DNA from: Spirochaetales bacterium
GTDB lineage: Bacteria; Spirochaetota; GWE2-31-10
DNA length: 58,335 nt
Direction: 5' to 3'
NCBI GenBank assembly: GCA_017624275.1
Contig: JAGANG010000002.1
Span: 1 to 58,335 of the forward strand
The notes beneath the pieces are model-generated. The model ran no database searches. It had not been told where the DNA came from and worked only from the letters and a program-made list of their open reading frames with translations. Positions 1-8,240 of the stretch are shown here, piece by piece; position 1 is the first letter of the stretch; each line of letters begins with the position of its first letter. The position numbers were made by a program, and so were the translations under genes.

Positions 1-138
1 GGACTTGCAGCATTACCGTTAATGATTTCTTCATTAGGAATGAGTGCTTGGTTAAAACATGAAGAATGTCGGTATTCAGTAGATATCGGTGCAGTAAATA
101 AAGATGAAATGCAATTTTGTATGAGAGTGAAATTTTAA
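1..138 (+). CDS. C-terminal end of a membrane protein (partial)
   Basis: An open frame enters from the left edge and ends at TAA 136-138, giving 45 residues. It has a hydrophobic stretch (LAALPLMISSLGM) and then a short polar tail that ends MQFCMRVKF. The tail closely resembles the end of the 225-residue membrane protein at 28839 (MRFCMEMKF), with a similar hydrophobic-then-polar order before it. I infer the two are paralogues. The N-terminus is outside the window, so topology and function cannot be given. A bidirectional terminator follows. Confidence 0.75.
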   Translation, partial: GLAALPLMISSLGMSAWLKHEECRYSVDIGAVNKDEMQFCMRVKF

Positions 139-154
139 GAAAGGATTTAGAAAA

Positions 155-197
155 TGAAAAAACCGGCGAAAGAATTGTTTCAATCGTCGGTTTTTTT
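155..197. terminator. Bidirectional intrinsic terminator
   Basis: The arms AACCGGCGA and TCGTCGGTT pair with one G-U wobble, and an inner GAAA/TTTC helix lies within the loop. A-rich sequence precedes and T7 follows, so it can work in both directions. It sits between two convergent genes, the partial membrane protein and murA. Confidence 0.8.
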
Positions 198-209
198 ATG
201 TTTATTAAT

Positions 210-1490
210 TTAGTCTTCAGCTACGCTGATATGTGCTCCCAAACTTCGTAGTTTTGCCGGAAGATTTTCATATCCACGCTCGATTTGAATTACATTGTGG
301 ATTGTACTTTTACCTTCTGCACATAACGCAGCAATTACAAGAGCCATTCCCGCACGGATGTCCGGACTTGTAAGAGTTGTTCCTCGTAAATGTGCCGGAC
401 CGGTAATTACGGCTCGGTGTGGGTCACAAAGGATGATTTTTGCACCCATAGAAACCAATTTATCAACAAAGAACATTCTGGATTCAAACATTTTTTCGAA
501 TACAAGAACTGTTCCCTCTACTTGTGTAGCTGTCACTATTACAATACTCATCAAATCAGGTGGAAATCCCGGCCATGGAGCATCGTCGATTTTAGGAATC
601 ATTCCGCCGATGTCTGATTGTACTTTGAGTTCTTGGTGTCCCGGCATAAATATTGATTTTCCGTCTGTTTCCCAGCGGATTCCCAGCTTACCGAATGTAA
701 GTCTAGCCATATTCATATTTTCCGGCTGACAGTTAAGAATTTCCAATTCACTTCTGGTAACGGCAGCAAGCCCGATTAATGAGCCGACTTCCATAAAATC
801 CATACCGATAGTAAAATCTGTTCCGTGAAGTTTTTGTACACCTTTGATTCTTAAAATGTTCGAACCGATTCCGTCAATATTTGCACCCATTTGATTGAGC
901 AGATTACACAAGTCTTGAACATGAGGCTCGCTTGCTGCATTCATCAAAATAGTTTGACCTTCAGCCAAAACCGCCGCCATTACGGCATTTTCTGTACCGG
1001 TAACAGATGCTTCATCTAAGAAAATATCTTTTCCTACAAGTTTATTTGCTGTCAATTTAAATGTAGATGTCACATCTACGCTGCTTCCCAATTTTGAAAG
1101 TGCCAAAAAGTGAGTATCAAGTCGTCTGCGACCGATTACGTCTCCACCCGGCGGCGGAAGCTCAATTTCTCCGATACGTGCAAGCATCGGACCTACAAAT
1201 AAAATAGAAGTTCTGATTTTTCTTCCCAGTTCGGAATTAATCGAATTTGATGTAACAACGCCTGAAAATTTATAACAATGCTCATCAATCTTTTCAATTT
1301 TCTTTCCGAGTTCTCCGAGGATTTTAATCATAATATTAACATCTTCAATGTTCGGAACATTGCGAAGAATTACTTCTTCATCTGTTAATATTGTAGCGGC
1401 AAGTATAGGAAGAGCCGCATTTTTGTTTCCGTTAGGAGTGATTTTCCCTTTTAACGGATAACCACCTTCAATAATGTATTTTTTTGCCAT
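210..1490 (-). CDS. murA: UDP-N-acetylglucosamine 1-carboxyvinyltransferase (MurA), Asp-type active site
   Basis: MurA transfers enolpyruvate from PEP to UDP-GlcNAc in the cytoplasm, the first committed step of peptidoglycan synthesis. The length of 426 residues is normal. The N-terminal NGNKNAALPIL motif carries the catalytic Lys23 and Asn24. The active-site loop reads PPPGGDVIGRRRLDTH, so residue 117 is Asp where most MurA proteins have the nucleophilic Cys. This substitution is known in Mycobacterium, Chlamydia and Borrelia, where the enzyme stays active and is intrinsically insensitive to fosfomycin. Resistance here is inferred. An AGGAA Shine-Dalgarno lies just upstream of the ATG. The gene stands alone, convergent with the partial gene on its left. 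Confidence 0.96.
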   Translation of the reverse strand: MAKKYIIEGGYPLKGKITPNGNKNAALPILAATILTDEEVILRNVPNIEDVNIMIKILGELGKKIEKIDEHCYKFSGVVTSNSINSELGRKIRTSILFVGPMLARIGEIELPPPGGDVIGRRRLDTHFLALSKLGSSVDVTSTFKLTANKLVGKDIFLDEASVTGTENAVMAAVLAEGQTILMNAASEPHVQDLCNLLNQMGANIDGIGSNILRIKGVQKLHGTDFTIGMDFMEVGSLIGLAAVTRSELEILNCQPENMNMARLTFGKLGIRWETDGKSIFMPGHQELKVQSDIGGMIPKIDDAPWPGFPPDLMSIVIVTATQVEGTVLVFEKMFESRMFFVDKLVSMGAKIILCDPHRAVITGPAHLRGTTLTSPDIRAGMALVIAALCAEGKSTIHNVIQIERGYENLPAKLRSLGAHISVAED

Positions 1491-1570
1491 ATTTTTTCCT
1501 AATTCTTATTTAAAACAAATGTCGACATTTTTACAAAACGCATTACGTTTTTTAACAGAAAGATTTTTTA

Positions 1571-1912
1571 TTATCCTTTAAAGATAAAAAATACTGCTCC
1601 CAACATACAAAGCCCCGCCCATAAATAGTTCAATCGCAACGGTTCTTGTAAGTACAAGACAGAAAACGGTACAAAAACAGATAAAGAAATAACTTCTTGT
1701 AAAATCTTCAATTGCGGAACGGAAAGACTTGTCGCACCCAGTCGGTTTGCAGGAACTTGAAACATATATTCAAAAAATGCGATTCCCCAACTGATTAATG
1801 CAGCGATAAACCAAGGTTTGTCATTAAGATCTTTTAAATGTGCATACCATGCAAAAGTCATCAAAACATTTGACGCAATTAACAATAAAACTGTACGAAT
1901 TACAACGCTCAT
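1571..1912 (-). CDS. DMT-superfamily small membrane protein (DUF486-like)
   Basis: The 113-residue protein is almost wholly hydrophobic, with four predicted membrane helices (about 4-20, 33-52, 70-88, 94-112). The segments FEYMFQVPANRLG and PQLKILQEVISL match the DUF486 family, a short DMT-type (drug/metabolite transporter) membrane protein. The substrate is unknown. The ATG follows a GAGG motif by about five bases. It may be cotranscribed with the receiver and kinase upstream, from which it is separated by 64 bp holding a weak hairpin. Confidence 0.85.
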   Translation of the reverse strand: MSVVIRTVLLLIASNVLMTFAWYAHLKDLNDKPWFIAALISWGIAFFEYMFQVPANRLGATSLSVPQLKILQEVISLSVFVPFSVLYLQEPLRLNYLWAGLCMLGAVFFIFKG

Positions 1913-1933
1913 AATAACCTCGCAAAAATTTAT

Positions 1934-1949
1934 TACGATTAGTATCGTA
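1934..1949 (-). terminator. Short hairpin, possible weak terminator
   Basis: TACGAT-TAGT-ATCGTA is a perfect 6-bp stem with a four-base loop. On the minus strand it follows the receiver domain and is trailed by an AT-rich stretch containing T5. It is too weak to call with confidence and could also be a small operator. Confidence 0.3.
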
Positions 1950-1976
1950 CAGTTGTTGAAATTGTTAATATTTTAA

Positions 1977-2330
1977 TTACGGCTCTTTAGTCGCTTTTGC
2001 AACAATTTCGGAAAGCGATTCTATGGTAAAAGGTTTTGGCAAAAAGTCATAAAAACCGTGTTTCATTGCTTCGATAATCTTCGGATGATTTTGCATTGCG
2101 GAATTAAGTATAACTTTTGTATTCGGATTGATTTTTTGTAATTCGGTGAATACTTCAAATCCGTTTATATCGGGCAAGAAAAAATCAACGATGACACAAG
2201 AGATACTTGCATTGTTTTCTTTAAATAAATCTAACGCTTCTTTTCCTGTTGCCGCAGAAATCACTTCGTATCCGCACATTTGCAAAATTTTTATAGCTGT
2301 ATAACGAACAATGTCTTCATCATCTATCAA
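1977..2330 (-). CDS. Response-regulator receiver domain, displaced C-terminal part of a hybrid kinase
   Basis: This is a CheY-like receiver with an intact site: the DDED acidic pocket, phospho-acceptor Asp in VDFFLPD, Ser in ILNSAM and Lys in FLPKPF. There is no output domain. The only start available in this frame after the kinase stop is the TTG at 2330, which would remove the first beta strand. Upstream of it the same frame reads VHGTGKILLIDDED, a typical kinase-receiver linker, and stays open back to an A6 run at 2382-2387 inside the kinase gene. The receiver is therefore best read as the last domain of the kinase at 2354-4876, reached by a -1 frame change, either programmed, mutational or a sequencing error. 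Confidence 0.8.
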   Translation of the reverse strand: MIDDEDIVRYTAIKILQMCGYEVISAATGKEALDLFKENNASISCVIVDFFLPDINGFEVFTELQKINPNTKVILNSAMQNHPKIIEAMKHGFYDFLPKPFTIESLSEIVAKATKEP

Positions 2331-2353
2331 TAATATTTTTCCTGTTCCGTGTA

Positions 2354-4876
2354 CTAAACTAATTTCTTCTTTATACCGGAGTTTTTTGAAACTTTTGATG
2401 GTTGTACTTCGGACTTATTATTTTGTTTTTCGCACGGCAAAACAATTGTAATTTTCACGCCGTTGTTTGATATACACGAAACTTTTCCGCCGTGATTATG
2501 AATTATCGTATATGCAAATGTCAGGTCAAAACCGAAATGTTGTCCCATGGTTTGACTTTGAAAAAATGGATCAAACAATTTATCAAGCTCTTCTTGCGGT
2601 ATTTGAGCCTGTAAATTATGTAATACGATTTGGCAGTAATGATTGTCGCCGTTTTTGATTTGCGACAATTCCATATTGATAACAGTTGTAGATTTCATTT
2701 TAAGCGAGCAGGAAATAATATAATTAAACATTGCTCCCAGCATTTCTGCATCACCGTTAATATATGCTTGCGAGTTTATATTGTCGATAAAAGTCAAACC
2801 GTGATTTTTAAATGTCAAAGAAACATCGTGTGCCAGTTTGTGTAAATCACAAGATTTGAAGCGAGATTTGTCTACTTGAGAAATCGAAACCATTTTGCTG
2901 ATAATTTGCTGACTGCGAATAATAGCCTTACGAATATTAATAAAATCCTCTTGTAAATCGGCATTATCTTTTGTGATTTGCTTGTAGTCTATTAAATCAA
3001 GAATCCCGGCAAGCCCACCGGAAATGTTATTCAAATCATGAGCTAATCCGGAAGCTAATGTTCCAATAAATTGAGCTTTTTTCTCATTTTCAAGTTGTTG
3101 CTGAGCTTCTCTTAAATAAGTTGTATCGAAGACGTGCAATATATATACATTTTTTCTTCTTGCCATAGGAGAAATTGTCACATCAAAAAAATGATTTTTC
3201 CCGTTCAATTCTTTTTCGAAAGAAAAAGTTTCATTATTACGTGACTGTATTATTCGTTCAATATGGTCAAAATTATCTTTTAGGATAGGCGACAAATCTT
3301 TGATATTGCGATTTAGCACGTCTTTAGATTTTAACCGGAAAATATTAAGAAATCCGGTGTTAAAATGTTCTACCGTAAAATCTTCATTAAATGTCAGTAC
3401 ACCCATGGAAAGAGAATTTATAACATCGTGGAAATAATTTTGCAGTAATGAAACTTTTTGTTCTGCTATGTAACGTGGCGTAATATTTCTTGCACTGCCT
3501 TGAAGTTCCAAAGAATTTCGTTTGTCTTTTAGTCTGTGCATATAAATTTCGAAATACAACAAACTGTTATCGGAATGACGAATTGTCAGCACAAAAGGTT
3601 TTGTAAAACGGTCGTTTTCAAAACTGTTCATGATTAATCGTAATGCTAAAGTGTTTTGCATGATATTAGGCAGAATATCGTTTCTTTTTTCTCCCGGAGT
3701 ATTGAGCAAATCCATTAATTCTTTTTCACCGTAACCGAGTAATGCACCGACGGCAGGACTGATATAAGTCAGACGGAAATTGCGATTTATGCGGAAAATC
3801 ATATCAACACTTTCTTCAACCAATGCACGAAACTTCTTTTCGCTGTTACGCATAAATTTTTTATTATCAATAATTTGTGCCGCCATTGTATAGAAGTTTT
3901 TAGATAAAACTTTTATTTCGTGAAAAGCGGTGTGGCTTTGGGGAATTACATAATTTCCGTTTGCCAATTGAGTACTGGCATTTGCAAAATTTATAATCGG
4001 TTCGGAAATATAGCGTTTTCCGGCGTGAATTAGCAATATGGTAAAAATCAGTACAATCAAAAATCCTATAATTGAAGTAAGCAACAATTTACTTATACTG
4101 TCCGTAAATATTTTGTACGGAAACAAAACATAGGCTTTTAGATTGTTTTTATCCAAAGTACTTGAGTAATAAAAATATTTTTCATCTTTAAACGAGATAA
4201 TTTTTTTGAATATACTTTTTGAAAATGAAAATTTGCTGCCGTGAAGATTATTAAAATCATCAGAAGAATAAAGGATAATATTATTGTCTGTAGTAATGAA
4301 GATAGTTGATTGCAACTTTTCATTTTTTTCACAAATAATGTTTTTTAACAGATTTTTATAATCCAGCGAAACGCCTATGATTTCAGTTGTACTTGTATTA
4401 CTTTTTTGTGGATAAAAGTATGCGATGTTAATTTCTTTTTCTAAGGAAGTCAGAGAACTTACCCATTCCCCGGTTTGTATTGCGTGAACTTCCTCAAATT
4501 CGTTATAAACGGATAAATCTTTTCCGTAGTATTCCGGCATTTCCGGAATAGACTTTGTTATGATTCCGTCAGTATTTGTAATAAAAAAAGCTTTTATAAA
4601 CGGATGAATTTTTTTGTAATCGATAAATATATTTTGCAAGGTTTCAATCGGGATTTTACTTATAACATCCAGTTCATATATCATGTCGTTGAATATTAAA
4701 TCAATTTGCGAAGTTATTTCATTGGAAAGAAATTGATTTTTCTCATTTGTAAGTTTGATTGTGTTGTGTACAAAAAATATATGACTGCATATAATAATCA
4801 TCAATATAGGCAATAAAATTGTAATCGGAAGAATTCGTGAAAACAAGTATCTGATACTGTTTTTTGTTTTTTTCAT
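2354..4876 (-). CDS. Membrane sensor histidine kinase (Cache-HAMP-PAS-PAS-HisKA) with degenerate ATPase domain
   Basis: The 840-residue protein has a membrane helix at about 15-37, an extracellular Cache-like sensor, a second helix at about 263-285, a HAMP region and two PAS domains (about 350-470 and 480-595). The HisKA H-box is GLAHDLNN with His near residue 613. The following catalytic domain is unusual. Its F-box (FDPFF) and the HNHGG region are present, but the DxGxG motif is replaced by HNLQAQI and the GTGLGL motif by GQHFGFDL, and the N-box lacks its Asn. ATP binding may be lost. The ATG at 4876 follows AGGAGA and is preferred over an upstream TTG. A receiver domain follows in the -1 frame. 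It is divergent from hisB. Confidence 0.88.
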   Translation of the reverse strand: MKKTKNSIRYLFSRILPITILLPILMIIICSHIFFVHNTIKLTNEKNQFLSNEITSQIDLIFNDMIYELDVISKIPIETLQNIFIDYKKIHPFIKAFFITNTDGIITKSIPEMPEYYGKDLSVYNEFEEVHAIQTGEWVSSLTSLEKEINIAYFYPQKSNTSTTEIIGVSLDYKNLLKNIICEKNEKLQSTIFITTDNNIILYSSDDFNNLHGSKFSFSKSIFKKIISFKDEKYFYYSSTLDKNNLKAYVLFPYKIFTDSISKLLLTSIIGFLIVLIFTILLIHAGKRYISEPIINFANASTQLANGNYVIPQSHTAFHEIKVLSKNFYTMAAQIIDNKKFMRNSEKKFRALVEESVDMIFRINRNFRLTYISPAVGALLGYGEKELMDLLNTPGEKRNDILPNIMQNTLALRLIMNSFENDRFTKPFVLTIRHSDNSLLYFEIYMHRLKDKRNSLELQGSARNITPRYIAEQKVSLLQNYFHDVINSLSMGVLTFNEDFTVEHFNTGFLNIFRLKSKDVLNRNIKDLSPILKDNFDHIERIIQSRNNETFSFEKELNGKNHFFDVTISPMARRKNVYILHVFDTTYLREAQQQLENEKKAQFIGTLASGLAHDLNNISGGLAGILDLIDYKQITKDNADLQEDFINIRKAIIRSQQIISKMVSISQVDKSRFKSCDLHKLAHDVSLTFKNHGLTFIDNINSQAYINGDAEMLGAMFNYIISCSLKMKSTTVINMELSQIKNGDNHYCQIVLHNLQAQIPQEELDKLFDPFFQSQTMGQHFGFDLTFAYTIIHNHGGKVSCISNNGVKITIVLPCEKQNNKSEVQPSKVSKNSGIKKKLV
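2382..2388 (-). other. Candidate -1 slippery heptamer joining kinase and receiver frames
   Basis: On the minus strand the kinase frame reads TCA AAA AAC, so the heptamer A AAA AAC is in the canonical X XXY YYZ phase. A -1 slip leads into CTC CGG TAT and then, without a stop, into the receiver domain. Without a slip, translation stops at TAG (2354-2356). I see no obvious strong downstream stem. Confidence 0.45.
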
Positions 4877-5011
4877 TATGTCTCCTGACAATTAATGTTA
4901 GTTGAATAAGTGACAGTACAAAACTATTTGTTTTTTTACTAGCAGAAATAAACTTTTCTGTGTAATATACGCAAAAATTTTACTTGTGAACAAATATAGG
5001 AGTTTCTTTAC

Positions 5012-5599
5012 ATGAGAAAAGCAAGTTTAGAACGTAAAACAAAAGAAACACAGATTTCTATCAATCTGAATCTTGACGGAAACGGGAAATCCGCAGTTTC
5101 TACCGGAATCGGTTTTTTCGACCATATGCTTTGTGCATTCGCAAAACACGGCGGTTTTGATTTGGAAATGAATGTAACTGGAGATTTAGAAGTAGATTTT
5201 CATCATACGATAGAAGATTGCGGAATTGCGTTAGGTTCTCTTTTTGAAAAGGCATTAGGCGATAAAGGCGGAATAGAACGTTTCGGTGATGTATCGGTTC
5301 CGTTAGACGAAGCTTTGTCTCGTGTAGTTGTAGATATTTCCGGGCGACCGTTTTTACATTTTGGGCTGGAGTTTCCTCGTCCGGAAGACGGCAGCGGCGT
5401 AAATCCGTGGCTGTTTGAAGAATTTTTCAGAGGTTTTGTAAATAATGCAAAAATTACGCTGCATATCGACAGAATCCGCGGGGATAATTCACATCATATT
5501 TTGGAATGTACATTTAAAGCATTTGCTCGTGCAATGAAAAAAGCTGTGAGCATTACAGGTAATACCACAGATATTCCGAGTACAAAAGGGGTTTTATAA
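5012..5599 (+). CDS. hisB: Imidazoleglycerol-phosphate dehydratase
   Basis: HisB converts imidazoleglycerol phosphate to imidazoleacetol phosphate, step six of histidine synthesis. The 195-residue length matches the monofunctional enzyme. The metal-binding motifs are visible: FFDHMLCAFAKH near the N-terminus, DFHHTIED near residue 70, and DNSHHILECTFKA near residue 165. AGGAG lies 10 bases upstream of the ATG. hisH follows after two bases, so they are probably cotranslated. No other his gene is nearby. Confidence 0.96.
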   Translation: MRKASLERKTKETQISINLNLDGNGKSAVSTGIGFFDHMLCAFAKHGGFDLEMNVTGDLEVDFHHTIEDCGIALGSLFEKALGDKGGIERFGDVSVPLDEALSRVVVDISGRPFLHFGLEFPRPEDGSGVNPWLFEEFFRGFVNNAKITLHIDRIRGDNSHHILECTFKAFARAMKKAVSITGNTTDIPSTKGVL

Positions 5600-5601
5600 T
5601 A

Positions 5602-6198
5602 ATGGTAGGAATAATAGATTCAAAGATTTGTAATATTGAAAGTATTTGTAATTTGATAAGAAAACTTGGTTTCCCATATAAAATTGTCGACAGCCAAGAA
5701 AAGTTTGACGGAATCAATCGATTGATTTTACCCGGCGTGGGAGCGTTTGCACGAGCAATGGAAAATTTGGAGCAGCATAAACTTCTTGACGGGATTTTAG
5801 CTCATGCAGCTGCCGGCAAACCGATGTTAGGAATTTGTTTGGGAATGCAATTGCTTTTTGAAAGTTCTGAAGAGTTCGGACATTCAAAAGGATTAGGTTT
5901 GATTCCCGGAAATGTAATAAAGATTAAAACAGATATGGTACTGCCGCACATGGGCTGGAACGATTTAAAAATTACACAAGAAATTCCGTTACTAAAAGAC
6001 CTTCCTCAAGATTCTGATGTTTACTTTGTGCATTCATTTCGTGCCGATACTGATAGCCAATATATTGCTGCGACTGCACAATACGGCGAAACTGTGCCGG
6101 CAGTAGTATTTAACGGTAATGTAATGGGGACTCAATTCCATCCAGAAAAAAGTTTGAAATGGGGTGAGAAAATAATGACTAACTTTTTTAATATGTAG
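5602..6198 (+). CDS. hisH: Imidazole glycerol phosphate synthase, glutamine amidotransferase subunit
   Basis: HisH releases ammonia from glutamine for HisF, which makes imidazoleglycerol phosphate and AICAR. The 198-residue class-I amidotransferase shows the nucleophile elbow GICLGMQLLF (Cys) and the C-terminal FHPEKS (His and Glu). The oxyanion region LPGVGAF is also present. Its partner hisF is not in the window. The gene ends nine bases before the convergent metallo-hydrolase, with no clear terminator between them. Confidence 0.94.
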   Translation: MVGIIDSKICNIESICNLIRKLGFPYKIVDSQEKFDGINRLILPGVGAFARAMENLEQHKLLDGILAHAAAGKPMLGICLGMQLLFESSEEFGHSKGLGLIPGNVIKIKTDMVLPHMGWNDLKITQEIPLLKDLPQDSDVYFVHSFRADTDSQYIAATAQYGETVPAVVFNGNVMGTQFHPEKSLKWGEKIMTNFFNM

Positions 6199-6206
6199 TC
6201 AGCGTT

Positions 6207-7016
6207 TTATTCTAATGTAATTAATGCTCCGGGTTCTTCTGCCGGAGCGACATGCAAGTCAAAAGGTAGTTTTTCTGGAAATCCGTTATTTTGTAATGTT
6301 GCACGAATAGTTTCTAATGCTTGACGCGGAGTGTTATTTTCCGGACTTAAATGCCCTAAAAAAACGTGTTTTAATTTAGGCGATATTATAGTGCTTAAGA
6401 AATTTCCGGCGATATGGTTTGATAAATGACCGTAATTTCCTAAAATACGTTTTTTCAGTACTTGCGGATATGTTCCGTCTTTTACCATTTGCACATCGTG
6501 ATTAGACTCCAGCAGCACGATGTCAGAATTTTTCATTATCTGACAAAGTTTTTCCGGTATACATCCTAAATCTGTAGCTATAGAAATTTTCGATTTCCCG
6601 TCAAACATTGTGTATCCTACTGGATCTTCGGCATCATGCGGAATAGGAAAAGAATAAAGCTGCAAATCTTGAATGACAATTTTTTCATTTGGCTTTATGT
6701 AATTAACTTTTTCAATCGGGAGCAATTCACTGTCTTTTTTTGCCATTGATTGAATCTTTTTTACAGTTAATGTTGTTGCATGGATATTAGCACCGTACTT
6801 TCGGGAAAATAAAGCCGCACCTTTTACATGGTCGGTATGTTCGTGTGTAATAAAAATATCGGTGATTTTGTGAGGCGATATTCCCCTACTTTGTAAAGAT
6901 TGTTCTATACGGCGGCAACTGATACCTGCATCTATCAAAATATTAACATTTGATGTTCCTACAAATATAGAGTTGCCTTTGCTGCTACTTGAAAGAGTAC
7001 AAAATTTTAAAGCCAT
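6207..7016 (-). CDS. MBL-fold metallo-hydrolase (YycJ/WalJ-like)
   Basis: The 269-residue protein begins MALKFCTLSSSSKGNS, the usual start of the YycJ/WalJ branch. It carries the metal-binding motif THEHTDH near residue 60, plus SATDLG-type and ESNHD motifs further on, and GHLS near residue 200. Family members are cytosolic metal-dependent hydrolases, suspected nucleases. Its start codon overlaps the stop of the STAS gene (TAATG), so the two are translationally coupled. The substrate is not known. Confidence 0.87.
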   Translation of the reverse strand: MALKFCTLSSSSKGNSIFVGTSNVNILIDAGISCRRIEQSLQSRGISPHKITDIFITHEHTDHVKGAALFSRKYGANIHATTLTVKKIQSMAKKDSELLPIEKVNYIKPNEKIVIQDLQLYSFPIPHDAEDPVGYTMFDGKSKISIATDLGCIPEKLCQIMKNSDIVLLESNHDVQMVKDGTYPQVLKKRILGNYGHLSNHIAGNFLSTIISPKLKHVFLGHLSPENNTPRQALETIRATLQNNGFPEKLPFDLHVAPAEEPGALITLE

Positions 7017-7525
7017 TAACTTTTTTCTGCCACTTGATTTTGTAATATTTTACAAAGTGCTCCGAATCGCTTTTGATTTTCTTTTGATAATTCACAAAGT
7101 TTATCATGGGAATCAAGAACTATTTTTAATTGTTCAAGTTCGTCCATTTCAATAGAATCATCAAAACGTTCAAAAACTAAATCATCGGGAAGCGGTTGGT
7201 CTTTCACTTTTAAAAATCTATCCAGTCCCATATTTTTCAACAGTTTTACTGATATTTCGTTAGGACAAACTATATACACGTGAGTTTTTAACTTTGCAAA
7301 TAATCCTTTATCTAAAGCAACCATGATTCCTAAAAATGTAGAATCCATGTAACTTGTTTGAGACAAATCAATATTGATTTCAAAAGGAACTGAAAATGAA
7401 GACATACGCTTCATTATCATACTTCTTAAAGGAAAACATAGATTTGCAGTGATATGACCTAATGCCTGTAAGTATAAATCGTTTCCTTTTGATGCGATTA
7501 ATAACTGATTTTCAGAGTCTTCCAT
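7016..7525 (-). CDS. STAS-domain protein, anti-sigma-antagonist type
   Basis: The first 110 residues form a STAS domain. The conserved DLSQTSYMDSTFLG segment carries a Ser at the position phosphorylated in SpoIIAA-type antagonists. A helical tail of about 55 residues follows. Such proteins take part in partner switching with a serine kinase and a PP2C phosphatase; a SpoIIE-type phosphatase is encoded at 23770, but no kinase of this class is seen. AGGAGG precedes the ATG by five bases, and the gene is coupled to the hydrolase downstream. Confidence 0.85.
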   Translation of the reverse strand: MEDSENQLLIASKGNDLYLQALGHITANLCFPLRSMIMKRMSSFSVPFEINIDLSQTSYMDSTFLGIMVALDKGLFAKLKTHVYIVCPNEISVKLLKNMGLDRFLKVKDQPLPDDLVFERFDDSIEMDELEQLKIVLDSHDKLCELSKENQKRFGALCKILQNQVAEKS

Positions 7526-7551
7526 GTTTTCCTCCTAAGAACAGTAACTTT

Positions 7552-8040
7552 TTATGCACCGCAGCATTTTTTATATTTTTTTCCGCTTCCGCATGGACAA
7601 GGATCGTTTCTTCCTACTTTAGGTCCTTCATTTACAACTTGTTGAAACGGAAATTCTGAATCATCAAAATACCAAACACCTTCTTCTTTTTTAAATGAAG
7701 CAATTTCGTGGTGGTCAATTTTTCTTAATTTTTCACGGTAATTGGCGATGAACTCAACCTTTCCTTCTGTCGCATCTGCATCAACATCGGGAGCATTAAT
7801 GACAGTCAAACCGAGCCATTCGGCACTGTCAATCCATTTTCTGATACCTTCTACTCTGTGTTCTTTGCGTTTTGAAGGTAAAACTGTATTTATAATATAA
7901 TCAACATCACCTTTTACATGAGCTGTATAGCGAGATCTAAGTAATTCCAGAGGATTAACCGCAACTTTTTCACCTTTTAGCAAAGGTTCGCAACATGAAG
8001 AATATTCTTTTTTACTTCCGCATGGACATAGTTCAGCCAT
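7552..8040 (-). CDS. YchJ-like protein with two SEC-C zinc motifs
   Basis: The 162-residue protein opens with [13 protein letters not shown] and ends with [13 protein letters not shown], two SEC-C zinc-binding motifs. The central domain ([17 protein letters not shown]) matches the YchJ/UPF0225 NTF2-like fold. Function is unknown. The second ATG (8040) is chosen because AGGA lies eight bases before it; an upstream ATG at 8049 overlaps that site. The gene is divergent from glmS. Confidence 0.92.
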   Translation of the reverse strand: MAELCPCGSKKEYSSCCEPLLKGEKVAVNPLELLRSRYTAHVKGDVDYIINTVLPSKRKEHRVEGIRKWIDSAEWLGLTVINAPDVDADATEGKVEFIANYREKLRKIDHHEIASFKKEEGVWYFDDSEFPFQQVVNEGPKVGRNDPCPCGSGKKYKKCCGA

Positions 8041-8162
8041 AATTTCCATCCTGTTTATATAATAAAATTTCTAATTTTTAAGTAGTGTTCATTCTTATAA
8101 CAGCATTTGATTGGTTTGTCAAAGTATAAAGATTTGAGTTTTGATTTTATTGCAGATAATAA

Positions 8163-8195
8163 AAAACATATTTTTTATTGGTAAAAATATGTTTT
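8163..8195 (+). promoter_or_regulatory. Perfect 13-bp stem-loop in the glmS leader
   Basis: AAAACATATTTTT and AAAAATATGTTTT form a perfect stem with a seven-base loop, ending 45 bases before the glmS ATG. A possible -10 (GATAAT, 8155-8160) lies immediately before it, so the stem would form at the 5' end of the mRNA. No gene on the plus strand upstream needs a terminator here. Confidence 0.4.
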
Positions 8196-8240
8196 GTTTT
8201 ATATATTGCAAAATCGTTCGCAGAATATGGGAGGGAAATT

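Noticed and set aside
8050..8240. glmS ribozyme
   Set aside because: The leader is short and AT-rich, with only one simple hairpin; the nested pseudoknot core is not seen.
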